Positions 1-8,838 are shown, counted from the stretch's first letter. The stretch: 64,000 bases of DNA from Pseudoxanthomonas sp. PXM03 (GCF_014852005.1 NZ_JACVAU010000004.1:174031-238030), one strand, 5' to 3'. Notes: a model not told the origin generated them from the sequence alone. Program-made: numbers and translations.

Positions 1-26
1 TCGCGGCGGCCCACCCTCACCCCTTG

Positions 27-47
27 CCCTCTCCCGGAGGGAGAGGG
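27..47. repeat. perfect 9-bp inverted repeat in leading intergenic stretch
   Basis: CCCTCTCCC, a 3-nt spacer and GGGAGAGGG form a perfect hairpin about 70 bp beyond the histidine kinase stop codon. There is no T-run on either side, so this is not a classical intrinsic terminator. Pyrimidine-rich hairpins of this sort are common between genes in Xanthomonadaceae. The rest of the first 116 bases holds nothing I can recognise. Confidence 0.4.
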
Positions 48-116
48 GGAGTGAATGCCATGCGGGTTCGGCCTCGGATGCAGCGGGAGGGCTCCGAAGC
101 CTCCTCCTCGGAAAGA

Positions 117-1445
117 TCAATTTTCGGGCAGCTGGATCGCCACGCAAAGGCCGCCACCATCGCGGTTGTGCAGCGACAGGCGCCCGCCGTGCGCCTCGAT
201 GATCTCGCGCGTCAGCGCGAGGCCCAGCCCGGTGCCGTTGCGCTTGGTCGAATAGAACGGCACCAGCGCGTTCTGCAGCACGGCGTCGTTCATGCCGGTG
301 CCGCGATCCATCACCTCGATGCGCAACCAGTCGGGAAGGCGCGTAACGCGGACCGATACGCCCTCCGGGGTGGTGCCCGATTCGTGCGCGTTCTTCAGCA
401 GGTTGAGCAGCGCCTGTTCGAGCTGCGCCACATCGATGCGGCCATCGATGTCGGCCTCCGGCATCGTGAGCTCGAAGGCGATCTGCCGCTGCAGCCCTTC
501 GAAGAAGGCACGCCAGTGCACGGTCTGCAGTTGCGGCTGCGGCAACTTGGCGAAGCGTGCGTAGCCGCGGATGAAGCCTTCCAGGTGGCGGGCGCGCTCC
601 TCGATGGTGCCGAACACTTCTTCCAGCCGGTCGTGGCGGCCACGCCGCACGAGCTCCGCGCCCGAGTGCGCCAGTGACGCCACGGGCGCCAGCGAGTTGT
701 TGAGTTCATGGCTGATCACGCGGATGACCTTCTTCCAGGTCATCACTTCCTGTCGTCGCAGCTCGCTGGTCAGCAGGCGCAGCAGCAGCAATTCGTGCGG
801 TCGACCGTTCAGGCGGAAGTTCCTGCGCGCCAGGTGGTAGACCTGCTCTTCGCCGTCCTCTTCCTCACTGCCGATGGCGAACAGACTGTCGCCGCCGCGG
901 GCCAGGGCTTCGCGCATCTCGACGGGTGCGGATCCGATCAGCGCGTCGTAGTCCTGGCCTTCGAGTTTCCAGCCGCTGTGCAGCAGCTTGCGCGCGGCCA
1001 CGTTGGCGAAGATGACCCGCCGGACGCCGTCGCCGCCGGGCGCGATCAACAGCATGGCCACCGGCGTGTTCTGCACCATGGTGTCGAGCAGCAGTTCGCG
1101 CTGGACCAGGCTCAGGCGCTGTTCGCGCAGCACCTCGCCCAGCGCGGCATGCGACTGCACCAGTTCGGCGAGTTCGTCGTTCCCGCGCCAGTGGATGCCG
1201 AAGTTGTATTCGCCATCGCGATAGCTGTTGACGCTGCCGGCCAGCGCGCGGAACAGCGAGTACGTGCTGCGCAGCCCGCGATGGATCGCCCACATCGCCA
1301 GCGGCAGCACCACGATGGCCGAGACCAGCACCGCGATGATGTCGTCGCCAAGCCAGTGCGACAGCGCGACCGGCAGCACCAGTGCCAGCGCCAGCAAGGG
1401 CAGCAGCCAGGACAGTACGCGACCGGCGAGGGAGCGACGGATCAT
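117..1445 (-). CDS. membrane sensor histidine kinase (NtrY-like)
   Basis: Inner-membrane sensor kinase of 442 aa that should phosphorylate the response regulator encoded just upstream in the operon. Two N-terminal membrane helices (about residues 12-30 and 36-54) have almost no periplasmic loop between them, so it probably senses within the membrane or via partner proteins. A HAMP-like linker, a PAS-like segment (about 110-225), the H-box SHELNN with phospho-acceptor His246, and a HATPase_c domain (N box LLNLLKNAHES, G boxes DRGTGM and GTGLGLAL) follow. The ATG lies in an ATGA overlap with the regulator's stop, so the two are translationally coupled. It is the last gene of the ABC transporter operon, which suggests it senses the transported compound or envelope stress. 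The ligand is unknown. Confidence 0.9.
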   Translation of the reverse strand: MIRRSLAGRVLSWLLPLLALALVLPVALSHWLGDDIIAVLVSAIVVLPLAMWAIHRGLRSTYSLFRALAGSVNSYRDGEYNFGIHWRGNDELAELVQSHAALGEVLREQRLSLVQRELLLDTMVQNTPVAMLLIAPGGDGVRRVIFANVAARKLLHSGWKLEGQDYDALIGSAPVEMREALARGGDSLFAIGSEEEDGEEQVYHLARRNFRLNGRPHELLLLRLLTSELRRQEVMTWKKVIRVISHELNNSLAPVASLAHSGAELVRRGRHDRLEEVFGTIEERARHLEGFIRGYARFAKLPQPQLQTVHWRAFFEGLQRQIAFELTMPEADIDGRIDVAQLEQALLNLLKNAHESGTTPEGVSVRVTRLPDWLRIEVMDRGTGMNDAVLQNALVPFYSTKRNGTGLGLALTREIIEAHGGRLSLHNRDGGGLCVAIQLPEN

Positions 1446-2779
1446 GGGGTCTTGATGCCGAAGCGTTCCATGCGCCGGTACAGGGCTTGCCGGCTCATGC
1501 CGAGATCGGCCGCGGCCTGGGCGATGATGCCGCCGGCGCGCGCGAGCGCGGTTTCGATGTCGGCCCGCTCCGGTTCCGCCACGACCGTATTGCGCACAGG
1601 TGCGGGCCGGGGCAGGTTGAGGTCGGCTGCCTCGATGCGGTCTCCCATCGCCAGCAGCCCGGCACGCTGGATGACATTGCGCAGTTCACGCACGTTGCCA
1701 GGCCATGCGTGCCGGAGCAGCGCAGCGCGTGCGCTTTCACCCAGCGGCTTGTCGGCGGGACGGAAGCGCTCGGCCAGCGGCAGGATGTCGCCGGGACGTT
1801 CGGCCAGGGGCGGCAGCGCGAGTTCGATCGCGTTGAGCCGGTAGTACAGGTCTTCGCGAAAGGAACCCTCGCGGATCATCGTGGGCAGGTCGGCGTTGGT
1901 GGCGCTGATCACGCGCACCGTGACCTGGCGTTCGCGATTGGAGCCGAGGCGCTCGAAACGCCCGGTCTCGAGCACGCGCAGCAGCTTCATCTGGCCCGCC
2001 AGCGGCAGGTTGCCGATCTCATCGAGGAACAGCGTGCCGCCGTCGGCCGCTTCGAACTTGCCCTCGCGCGCCTTGTTGGCACCGGTGTAGGCGCCGGCAT
2101 CGGCGCCGAACAACTCGGCTTCGATCAGCTCGGAAGGCAATGCGCCGCAGTTGAGCGTCACGAAGGCACCCGACTTCACGCTGGAGTTGGCCTGGATGAT
2201 CTCCGCGATCTTCTCCTTGCCTGCACCGTTGGGGCCGGTGATCAGCACCGGCAGGTCGGAACGCGCGACCTGGCAGGCGAGGGCGACGACGCGTTCGCTG
2301 GCCGGGTCCTCGAACACCAGGTTGCGCAGGTCGTACTTCGCCGAAAGCTGGTCGCGGCTGCGGCGTTCGCGGTTGCGGCGGCGATCGAGCTCATTGCGTG
2401 TCTCGGCAAGTTCCAGCAACGTGTTGACGGTGGCCAGCAGCTTGCGGTCGTCCCAGGGTTTGGCCAGGTAGTCGGTCGCGCCGGCCTTGACCAGGTTCAC
2501 CGCCGCTTCCAAATGCGTCCATGCTGTCAGCAGGATCACGGGCAGGTCGGGCCACTGCGCGCGGATCGCGGTGAACAACTGCTCGCCTTCCACCCCGGAC
2601 GTGGTGTCCTCGGTGAAGTTCATGTCCTGGATGACCAGGTCGACCGCCTGCTCGCGCAGCAGGGTCAGGCCTGCCTCGGGTGATTCGGCATGCAGCGTGT
2701 CGATGTCGTGCAGCGAGAACAGCACGTTCAAGGCCGTGCTGACGGCCAGGTTGTCGTCGATGACGAGGATCGTGGGCAT
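1442..2779 (-). CDS. sigma-54-dependent response regulator (NtrC family)
   Basis: Enhancer-binding protein of 445 aa with three modules: receiver (residues 1-120, phospho-acceptor Asp52 in QDMNF, Lys in the LAKPWD loop), AAA+ sigma-54 activator domain (about 155-375) and a Fis-type helix-turn-helix at the C terminus (about 410-440, [13 protein letters not shown]). The AAA+ domain has Walker A GPNGAGKE (182-189, an unusual variant of GESGTGKE), the sigma-54 contact loop GAYTGA (229-234, Tyr replacing the usual Phe) and Walker B FLDEIG. It follows the third permease by 3 bp and overlaps the kinase by 4 bp. A sigma-54-type promoter at 8714-8729 and TGTCC/GGACA palindromes upstream of the operon make positive autoregulation of the whole operon likely (inference). 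Confidence 0.92.
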   Translation of the reverse strand: MPTILVIDDNLAVSTALNVLFSLHDIDTLHAESPEAGLTLLREQAVDLVIQDMNFTEDTTSGVEGEQLFTAIRAQWPDLPVILLTAWTHLEAAVNLVKAGATDYLAKPWDDRKLLATVNTLLELAETRNELDRRRNRERRSRDQLSAKYDLRNLVFEDPASERVVALACQVARSDLPVLITGPNGAGKEKIAEIIQANSSVKSGAFVTLNCGALPSELIEAELFGADAGAYTGANKAREGKFEAADGGTLFLDEIGNLPLAGQMKLLRVLETGRFERLGSNRERQVTVRVISATNADLPTMIREGSFREDLYYRLNAIELALPPLAERPGDILPLAERFRPADKPLGESARAALLRHAWPGNVRELRNVIQRAGLLAMGDRIEAADLNLPRPAPVRNTVVAEPERADIETALARAGGIIAQAAADLGMSRQALYRRMERFGIKTP

Positions 2780-2782
2780 GCG

Positions 2783-3997
2783 CTATAGCCTAACCGAAGG
2801 ACTGCGGCTGACGAGGTGTGCCGGAATGCGGCGCACGAGACGGGCAGGCCACCCGGCAGCGAGTTGCGCCGCAAGGGTGGTCCAGGCAAACGCTGCTGCA
2901 TGCGTCCACGGTGACGCGGCCGTTGCGCGCCATCCGGGCACGAGCGACGGGAACAGCCATGCCATGCACGCCAGCGCAGCCAAGGAGGCACCTGCCGCCA
3001 GCAGGAGGTACTCCAGCCTCAATCGCAAGGCGAGTTGGGCGCCGCTAGCGCCCATCGCCCGTCGCAGGCTGAATTCCTGCGCGTGCTCCTGGATCCAGCG
3101 ATGGCCGCCCAGCACCAGCATGCCCAGCGTGAGCAGCCACCAGGTCGCGCAGGTGAGCGCCGACCGCCATGCGTCCGCTGCGGGCGCGCGCAAGGTCTGC
3201 TCGCGCAGCATCGCCATGCTGACGGGCATCGCGGACACGGCAGCCGGGTAAGACGCCGACAGCGCGGTGCGGATGCGCGCCGTCATCGTCCCGGGATCGG
3301 GCCGGTGGCGGACCAGGAACTGGGCTGCCGCCGTATCCTGCAAGCGCACCGGCAGCACCATGGCCGCACCGTCGGTGCCATGTGCCGTGGCCGGCAACGG
3401 GATCCTGTCCACCACGCCGACGATGTGAAGCGGCACGCCAGGCATCACGTGCAACGTGCGGCCCAAGGGATCGGCATCGCCATACAGTTGCTTCGCCAGT
3501 GCCACGGAGACGATGGCGGACGTCGGACCGGCGTGCAGCCGGCCCTGGTCGCCCGGATAGTCGTGGAACTCATCGGCGAGAAAGCGGCGCCCCCTTGCTG
3601 TGGAGAGGCCGAGGGTATCGAAGAAGCCTTCATGGACGAGATAGAGGGAGGTCAGGTGGCGGGGGCTCCGGTCCGATCCGGTCCAGGCATGCACGCTCCA
3701 CGCATTGCGTCCGTATGGGGCCTGGTTGCTTGCCGCCACCGAGACGACACCGGGAATGGCGCGCAGCGTCTGCAGCACAGGCTCGACGCCCGGATCGGCT
3801 GCGGCAGGCAACTTGATCCAGGGCACCAGCATCAACGTGTTCTCGTCGATGCCACTGGGTTCGAAGCGTCGGGCCTGGAGCGCGGCGAACGTCTGCCAGG
3901 CATGGACGCACAGCACGACGCCGATGGCGAGCTGCAACGCGAGCAGCCATGTGCCTGCGTGGCGGCGCCCTAGCAGCAGGAATCCCGGACGAGGCAT
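2783..3997 (-). CDS. FtsX/MacB-like ABC permease, divergent third subunit
   Basis: Protein of 404 aa with the architecture of a MacB-type permease: one N-terminal membrane helix (about 15-33), a periplasmic core domain (about 40-270) and three C-terminal helices, with the FtsX-like segment SLRRAMGASGAQLALRLRLE following the second helix. It is shorter and more divergent than the two permeases upstream. I start it at the ATG at 3997 (MPRPGFLLLGRR), which puts a positively charged stretch before the first helix. The open frame extends further upstream, but that extension is Arg/Pro-rich and unlike a permease. It lies 52 bp after the previous permease and 3 bp before the response regulator, so it is part of the operon. 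It may be a regulatory or third structural subunit; role unknown. Confidence 0.75.
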   Translation of the reverse strand: MPRPGFLLLGRRHAGTWLLALQLAIGVVLCVHAWQTFAALQARRFEPSGIDENTLMLVPWIKLPAAADPGVEPVLQTLRAIPGVVSVAASNQAPYGRNAWSVHAWTGSDRSPRHLTSLYLVHEGFFDTLGLSTARGRRFLADEFHDYPGDQGRLHAGPTSAIVSVALAKQLYGDADPLGRTLHVMPGVPLHIVGVVDRIPLPATAHGTDGAAMVLPVRLQDTAAAQFLVRHRPDPGTMTARIRTALSASYPAAVSAMPVSMAMLREQTLRAPAADAWRSALTCATWWLLTLGMLVLGGHRWIQEHAQEFSLRRAMGASGAQLALRLRLEYLLLAAGASLAALACMAWLFPSLVPGWRATAASPWTHAAAFAWTTLAAQLAAGWPARLVRRIPAHLVSRSPSVRL

Positions 3998-4049
3998 GAA
4001 TATTCCGGCGCCGCACACACCCGGAAGTATGTGCGGCGGACCGTGCGCG

Positions 4050-5273
4050 TCAGGCGGTACGCGTCGCCACCGCCGGCGGCACCGACGCGGCCTTGCGCGC
4101 CGGCCCGTACACGGCAACCTGGCCCAGCAGCCACAGCAGCACGGCGCCGACGGGCAGGTACAGCAGCGGCAGGCGTGGCAGTTCGTACTTGCCCATCAGC
4201 AGCTGGTTGATGCCGTAGGCCAGGATCATGCCGATGACGATGCCCAGCGTGGCCAGCAGGAAGTTCTCCGTCTGGAAGTAGCGCAGGATCTGGCCCTTGG
4301 TCGCGCCCAGCGCACGGCGGATGCCGATCTGCTTGGTGCGCTGCTGCACCCAGAAGCTGGCCAGGCCGACGATGCCCAGCGCGGTGACCACCAGCAGCGA
4401 GATGATCACGGTGATCAACAGCCAAGCCATCGCGCGATCGCCGCGGTAGTAGTCGCTCATGATGTCGGTGAACGTGCCCTCGCGCAGGACCAGCCGACGC
4501 GCGCTGTTCTTCTCCAGCGTGGCGATCGCAGCCTTCTGCACTTCGGCACGACGTTCCGGCGTGGTGCGGATCACGAAGGTCCCCATGGTCAGGTCCTTCG
4601 CCGGCAGGATCATCGCGAAGCCCGCTTCCGCGATGCCACCGTTGTCGTTCGTGCGGATCAGCCGATCGACCACGCCGACCACGCGGTGCGGCACGTTGTC
4701 GGTGTTCCAGGCGTAGATGTTCTTCCCGATCGCGCTTTCGCCGGGGAAGAGCTTGTTCGCCAGCTCGCGGCTCAGGATCACGGCGGGCATTGCGTACTTC
4801 GCATTCTGCTTGTTGATCTCGGTCCAGTTGACGTACTCGTCGGCGTTGAAGTCGCGTCCCTCGGCCAGCTTCAGGCCGAGGGTTTCGACCACCGCATCGC
4901 CGAGATAGACGTTCGCCTGCGCGCTGGGGCGTTCCTGTTCCGGTGCGAGCTGGATGGAGGTGTTCCACGATGAATTGTCGAACGGCACGTGGTTGATGCT
5001 GCCGGCCGCCTTGACGCCTGCGAGCGCGCGCAGGCTGGCGACGTCCTGCTTCACCAGTGCGTCGGCGTCGGGGTTTTCACCGAGGTTGCCCATGCTGATC
5101 CGCACGATCTCCTCGTTGGCCATGCCGGTGGGGCGATCGATGCGCTCCAGTCGCTGGGTGATGAGGAATACCGCGTTGCAGATGATGGCGCACGACAGCG
5201 CCACTTCCAGCACGATCAGTGCGGCGGCCGTCTTGTGGCGGGACAGGGTGGAAAGGATGGGGCGGATGTCCAT
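4050..5273 (-). CDS. MacB/FtsX-family ABC transporter permease
   Basis: Inner-membrane permease of 407 aa for a MacAB/YknXYZ-like exporter. It has one N-terminal helix (about 18-38), a large periplasmic MacB_PCD domain (40-285) and the C-terminal three-helix FtsX domain (about 290-400) containing the hallmark QQRTKQIGIRRALGATKGQILRY. The start ATG at 5273 (MDIRPILSTLSRHK) begins the recognisable domain; the long upstream frame is antisense to the next permease. It lies 23 bp downstream of the preceding permease and pairs with it, with the ATPase at 6618-7340 supplying energy. The substrate is not evident; family members export macrolides, peptides or lipids, or act as mechanotransmission devices. 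Confidence 0.88.
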   Translation of the reverse strand: MDIRPILSTLSRHKTAAALIVLEVALSCAIICNAVFLITQRLERIDRPTGMANEEIVRISMGNLGENPDADALVKQDVASLRALAGVKAAGSINHVPFDNSSWNTSIQLAPEQERPSAQANVYLGDAVVETLGLKLAEGRDFNADEYVNWTEINKQNAKYAMPAVILSRELANKLFPGESAIGKNIYAWNTDNVPHRVVGVVDRLIRTNDNGGIAEAGFAMILPAKDLTMGTFVIRTTPERRAEVQKAAIATLEKNSARRLVLREGTFTDIMSDYYRGDRAMAWLLITVIISLLVVTALGIVGLASFWVQQRTKQIGIRRALGATKGQILRYFQTENFLLATLGIVIGMILAYGINQLLMGKYELPRLPLLYLPVGAVLLWLLGQVAVYGPARKAASVPPAVATRTA

Positions 5274-5296
5274 GACGTGCCTCTTGAATGGATGGG

Positions 5297-6607
5297 TCAC
5301 TGGCTCTTGAGCTGGATGGCGGGCGTCACCTGCATGGCGCGCCAGGCAGGCAGCATCCCGGCAAGCAGGCTGGCGAGAATTGCCAGCGCGAAGGTGGCCA
5401 GCAGCATCTTCAGGTCCATGTGCGCGAGGTCGGCGTAGCCGGCCGGCTGCTGGCGAACGGCGAGCAGGCCCAGCCAGGCGAGCACGAGGCCCAGCACGCC
5501 ACCGACCAGCCCGACCGTGCCCGCTTCCACCAGGCACTGCGCGAAGATGGCCTTGCGCGTTGCACCCAACGCGCGCCGCACGCCGATCTGCGAGGCGCGG
5601 CCCAGGAACTTCGCCAACAGCAGGCCGACGGTGTTGAGCAGGCAGACGGCCAGGAAGCCGAACGCCAGCCACACCTGCAAGCGAACGTCGGCGGGCACCG
5701 CGCCCTGCTTGTCCAGCCACTGCATCACGTTGTGCAGGTCCACGTTGGCGGCGCGTTCGAAACGGCCGGCAGCGCGCTGCTGGTCGGAGTAGTTCTTCAG
5801 GTACTGCTTGTATGCCTCGACCTTCGCTGGCGTGCCCAGTTCGACCCAGTACTGCAGCCACGCGCACGGCGCATTCGGGCCTTGCGAGCCTTCCTCTTCG
5901 GCGCTGGAATCGCCCCAGCAGTTCATGTTGCCCTGCGTGCCCATCTTCAACGCGCGCGAGGTCCAGAACGGCACGAACAGCTGCTCCACTTCGGTGAAGC
6001 GGTCCTGGGTCATGTCGTAGAACTTCGGTGCCGGACGCCATTCATCCAGCACGCCGATCACGCGGAACGTCGCGCCGGAGGCCTTGATCTCGCGGCCCAC
6101 GCTGTTGGCGCCGCCGAACAACTTCTCGTTCAGGGCCTTGGAGATGACGGCCACGCGCGCGCGCGACTCGTCATCGGCCGCCGACCAGCCATTGCCGTAG
6201 CGGAATGGCACCTCGAACATCGGGAAGAAATCGGCCGTGGTGTAGCGCGAGTCGATGCGGAATGGCTCGATTCTGCCGTCTTCCGTCTCGATCGAAGAAG
6301 CGCCGCCGGTCATGAAGGCCTGCCGATCACCCTTCTTGTCGCGCAGCAGGCGCTCGGCGTCGTAGCGGGTGAACTGGTCTTCCGGCTCGTCGCCGGGGGT
6401 GAAGCCGTTCGCCGAGCGCGGGTCGATGCGGGGATAGAACAGCTTGTCGCTCTTCTGCGGGATCGGGTCGCCGGACAATACGTAGAACACCGTCAGCGTG
6501 GTCATGCTGGCGCCGATGCCCAGCGCGATGGCCAGCACCATGAGTGCGGTAAGCGCCCGGTTGCGCTTGAAGCTGCGCAGGGCGAGGGTGAAGTAGTAAC
6601 CGAACAT
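5297..6607 (-). CDS. MacB/FtsX-family ABC transporter permease
   Basis: Inner-membrane permease of 436 aa, the first of three in the operon. It starts MFGYYFTLALRSFKRNRALTAL, the classical MacB-type permease N terminus, with a helix at about 18-40, a periplasmic domain (about 45-310) and the FtsX domain (about 320-425) with RASQIGVRRALGATRKAIF. The ATG at 6607 is preceded by a strong GAGGAG Shine-Dalgarno. The upstream in-frame Met at 6655 would overlap the ATPase stop and adds a Pro/Arg-rich tail, so I reject it. Only 10 bp separate it from the ATPase gene. Together with the next permease it probably forms a heterodimer. Confidence 0.88.
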   Translation of the reverse strand: MFGYYFTLALRSFKRNRALTALMVLAIALGIGASMTTLTVFYVLSGDPIPQKSDKLFYPRIDPRSANGFTPGDEPEDQFTRYDAERLLRDKKGDRQAFMTGGASSIETEDGRIEPFRIDSRYTTADFFPMFEVPFRYGNGWSAADDESRARVAVISKALNEKLFGGANSVGREIKASGATFRVIGVLDEWRPAPKFYDMTQDRFTEVEQLFVPFWTSRALKMGTQGNMNCWGDSSAEEEGSQGPNAPCAWLQYWVELGTPAKVEAYKQYLKNYSDQQRAAGRFERAANVDLHNVMQWLDKQGAVPADVRLQVWLAFGFLAVCLLNTVGLLLAKFLGRASQIGVRRALGATRKAIFAQCLVEAGTVGLVGGVLGLVLAWLGLLAVRQQPAGYADLAHMDLKMLLATFALAILASLLAGMLPAWRAMQVTPAIQLKSQ

Positions 6608-6617
6608 GGCGGTCTCC

Positions 6618-7340
6618 TCAGGCCGAGGCGTTGGCTTCGGCGGCGTGCGCCGCACGGATCAATGCAGGCTCCACCGACAGGTCGGTGGCCATGCCGTCCA
6701 CGATATGCACGTTGCGCTGCGCGCGCGCGGCCAGTTCGGGGTCGTGGGTGACCATGATGATGGTCGTGCCCTGACGGTTGATCTCCTCCAGCAGCTCCAT
6801 CACACCGCGGGCCATCTGCGAGTCGAGGTTGCCGGTGGGTTCGTCCGCCAGCAGCAGGCGTGGGCTGCCGGCCAATGCGCGCGCGATCGCGGTGCGCTGC
6901 TGCTGGCCGCCCGAGAGTTCGGCGGGGAAATGCTTCATGCGCGAGCCCAGGCCGACCCGGCCCAACGCGTCTTCGATGCGCTGCTTGCGCTCGGCCGCCG
7001 GCATGCCGCGATAGCGCAGCGGGACATCGACGTTGTCGAACAGGTTGAGGTCGGGGATCAGGTTGAAGCCCTGGAAGATGAATCCGATCTTGTGGTTGCG
7101 CAGCCGCGAGCGCGCGTCATCGCCCAGACCGCTGACATCCTGGCCATCCAGCAGGAACTGGCCGCCGGTGAAGGTTTCCAGCAGGCCGGCAATGTTGAGG
7201 AACGTGGTCTTGCCCGAGCCCGATGGGCCGGTGACCGCGACGAACTCGCCCTCGCGGACATGCAGGTCGAGGGAACGCAGCGCATGCGTTTCCACCTGTT
7301 CGGTGCGGTAGACCTTGGCGACTTGGCGCATCTCAAGCAT
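6618..7340 (-). CDS. ABC transporter ATP-binding protein (MacB/LolD type)
   Basis: Cytoplasmic ATPase of 240 aa that powers the adaptor/permease exporter. It shows Walker [10 protein letters not shown] (about 40-48), Q-loop [15 protein letters not shown], signature [15 protein letters not shown], Walker [13 protein letters not shown] and the switch His in VTHD, all in family order and spacing. I choose the ATG at 7340 ([11 protein letters not shown]) because homologues begin there and AAGAAGGA precedes it. The upstream in-frame Met (7448) adds a low-complexity Pro/Ser stretch overlapping the adaptor gene. It follows the adaptor by 67 bp and precedes the first permease by 10 bp. Confidence 0.93.
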   Translation of the reverse strand: MLEMRQVAKVYRTEQVETHALRSLDLHVREGEFVAVTGPSGSGKTTFLNIAGLLETFTGGQFLLDGQDVSGLGDDARSRLRNHKIGFIFQGFNLIPDLNLFDNVDVPLRYRGMPAAERKQRIEDALGRVGLGSRMKHFPAELSGGQQQRTAIARALAGSPRLLLADEPTGNLDSQMARGVMELLEEINRQGTTIIMVTHDPELAARAQRNVHIVDGMATDLSVEPALIRAAHAAEANASA

Positions 7341-7407
7341 GGCGGGTTCCTTCTTCTTCGGGTTCGGGAGTGGAGTGGGAGACGTAGGGGAGGGCTGGGG
7401 CTGATGA

Positions 7408-8685
7408 TCAGTTGACTGAGACACGCTCGGCGTCGCCGAACTGGTCACTGCCGGAAACGACGACCTTGTCGCCGGGTTGCAGGCCGCTGAGTACTTCCAC
7501 GTTGCTCAGGCTGCTGACGCCAAGTTGCACCGGGCGACGCACCGCGGAACTTCCGTCCATGACGTAGGCGTAGCGACCGCCGCCCTGTTCGAGGAACGGG
7601 CCACGCTCGACCATCAGCACGTTGCGGCGCGTGTCCATCAGGATGCGGGCGGACAGGCGCTGGTTCTGGCGCAGGCCGGGCGGCTGCTTGTCGGAGAAGC
7701 GCAGGCGGGTGACGACTTCGCCGTTCACCACTTCGGGCGACACCGCGGAAATTTCACCCGGATACGGTTGGCCGGCGCTGGTCAGCGTGGCGGGCATGCC
7801 GATGGCGAGGTCGCGCGCGAAGCTTTCCGGCACCTTGATCTCGACTTCGAACACTGACAGGTCGACCACGCTCAGCACGGGTGCGTTGATGGCGACGTTG
7901 GAGCGCTGCACTGCCTGGATCTGGCCGACCTGGCCGTCGAATGGCGCACGCAAGGTCAGTGCATCGACCTGGCGCTGCACTTCGGTGACCACGGCACGCT
8001 GGCGTTCGGCCAGCAGTTGCTTGTTGCGCGCATCCAGCCCGGCGCCCTGACCCTGCAGGCCCGCATCCTTGCGGGCATGGGACAGTGCGATCTCGGCCTT
8101 GCGCAGATTGTCCTCCGCTTCCAGTACGTCGACCTGCGGCACCGCACCGCCTTCGAAGCCGCGCTGATAGCGCTGCAGGGTGCGCTCGGCGGCCTGACGC
8201 TCGATGCCGGCCTGGTCCAGTGCCTTCTGCGCATTGGCACGGGTGACGCTCGCATCCAGGGTCGCACGGCTGGCCTCGGCCTGCATGCCTGCCAGTGTGG
8301 TCTGTTCCTGCGCCAGCTTGCTGCGCAGCTCAGGGCTGTCGATCTCGGCCAGCGGCTGGCCCTTGGCGACCTTGTCGCCGGCCACGACCTTCAGCGTGAC
8401 CACGCCCCCGGCCACCGCGTACAGGGTGGGGCTGTTGGCGGCGATGACCCGACCGTCGGCGGCGATGTCGCGGACCAGATCGCCGCGGGTCACCTCGGCG
8501 ATGCGCAGACGGGCGCCGTCGATCGAGGTCGTGCCCGCCAGCCAGCCGCGTGCCGCGAACACGATGCCGGCCAGCAGCAGCGCGCCACCGGCGGCGGGCC
8601 ATACCCAGCGGCGCCAGGCTGGGTGGGTCTGCGAGGAACTGAGCACTCGGTCTTGCGCGGAGGTGTCCCGAATCATCGGCGGCAT
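7408..8685 (-). CDS. HlyD/MacA-like periplasmic adaptor (membrane-fusion protein)
   Basis: Adaptor of 425 aa linking the ABC permeases to the outer membrane or periplasm. One N-terminal membrane anchor (about 28-48) is followed by a barrel-sandwich lipoyl half-motif (VVTLKVVAGDKVAKGQPLAEID), a long alpha-helical hairpin rich in Gln/Ala/Glu (about 125-225), the second lipoyl half (LRAPFDGQVGQIQAVQ) and beta-barrel and membrane-proximal domains to the C terminus. I start at 8685 (MPPMIRDTSAQ), with AAAGAA upstream; 8676 is also possible. The open frame reaches 8736, but a start there would lie upstream of the sigma-54-type promoter at 8714-8729. It is the first gene of a seven-gene operon. Confidence 0.88.
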   Translation of the reverse strand: MPPMIRDTSAQDRVLSSSQTHPAWRRWVWPAAGGALLLAGIVFAARGWLAGTTSIDGARLRIAEVTRGDLVRDIAADGRVIAANSPTLYAVAGGVVTLKVVAGDKVAKGQPLAEIDSPELRSKLAQEQTTLAGMQAEASRATLDASVTRANAQKALDQAGIERQAAERTLQRYQRGFEGGAVPQVDVLEAEDNLRKAEIALSHARKDAGLQGQGAGLDARNKQLLAERQRAVVTEVQRQVDALTLRAPFDGQVGQIQAVQRSNVAINAPVLSVVDLSVFEVEIKVPESFARDLAIGMPATLTSAGQPYPGEISAVSPEVVNGEVVTRLRFSDKQPPGLRQNQRLSARILMDTRRNVLMVERGPFLEQGGGRYAYVMDGSSAVRRPVQLGVSSLSNVEVLSGLQPGDKVVVSGSDQFGDAERVSVN

Positions 8686-8713
8686 GCGTTCTTTGGAATG
8701 ACCTGCCGTACTT

Positions 8714-8729
8714 AGCAGGATGCGTGCCA
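8714..8729 (-). promoter_or_regulatory. sigma-54 (-24/-12) promoter of the ABC/two-component operon
   Basis: On the minus strand the sequence reads TGGCACGCATCCTGCT. It matches the RpoN consensus TGGCACG-N4-TTGCT at all but one specified position (CTGC for TTGC). The invariant GG (8728-8727) and GC (8716-8715) are exactly 10 nt apart. The predicted start of transcription near 8703 leaves a leader of about 18 nt before the adaptor ATG at 8685. The operon itself encodes a GAYTGA-containing sigma-54 activator, which supports the call. Confidence 0.8.
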
Positions 8730-8757
8730 AACGCAAGCGATTGATTTACAAGGGGCT

Positions 8758-8838
8758 TGTCCGGGGCGGAGGACTGTCCGGGTGTCCGCGGACACCCGCC
8801 GGACAGGGGTTGTCCAGTGCCGGACACGTAGAATGTCC
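8758..8838. promoter_or_regulatory. cluster of TGTCC/GGACA half-sites with 18-bp perfect palindrome (probable enhancer)
   Basis: Eight half-sites occur in 81 bp: TGTCC at 8758, 8775, 8783, 8811 and 8834, and GGACA at 8790, 8801 and 8822 (first base of each). The core, GGGTGTCCGCGGACACCC at 8780-8797, is a perfect palindrome, flanked by an outer CTGTCC (8774-8779)/GGACAG (8801-8806) pair. Centred about 85 bp upstream of the predicted sigma-54 transcription start, this is where an NtrC-type regulator normally binds. The rightmost sites flank a TAGAAT hexamer (8829-8834) that is a candidate -10 box for glmS, so glmS might be affected too (inference). Confidence 0.65.

Noticed and set aside
4050..6041. 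663-codon minus-strand frame treated as one protein
   Set aside because: Only the part from 5273 down is permease; the upstream portion overlaps the preceding permease in another frame and is Arg/Ala/Gly-rich shadow.
8686..8736. N-terminal extension of the adaptor protein to 8736
   Set aside because: It would start upstream of the sigma-54-type promoter, has no good ribosome site, and is not like membrane-fusion protein N termini.
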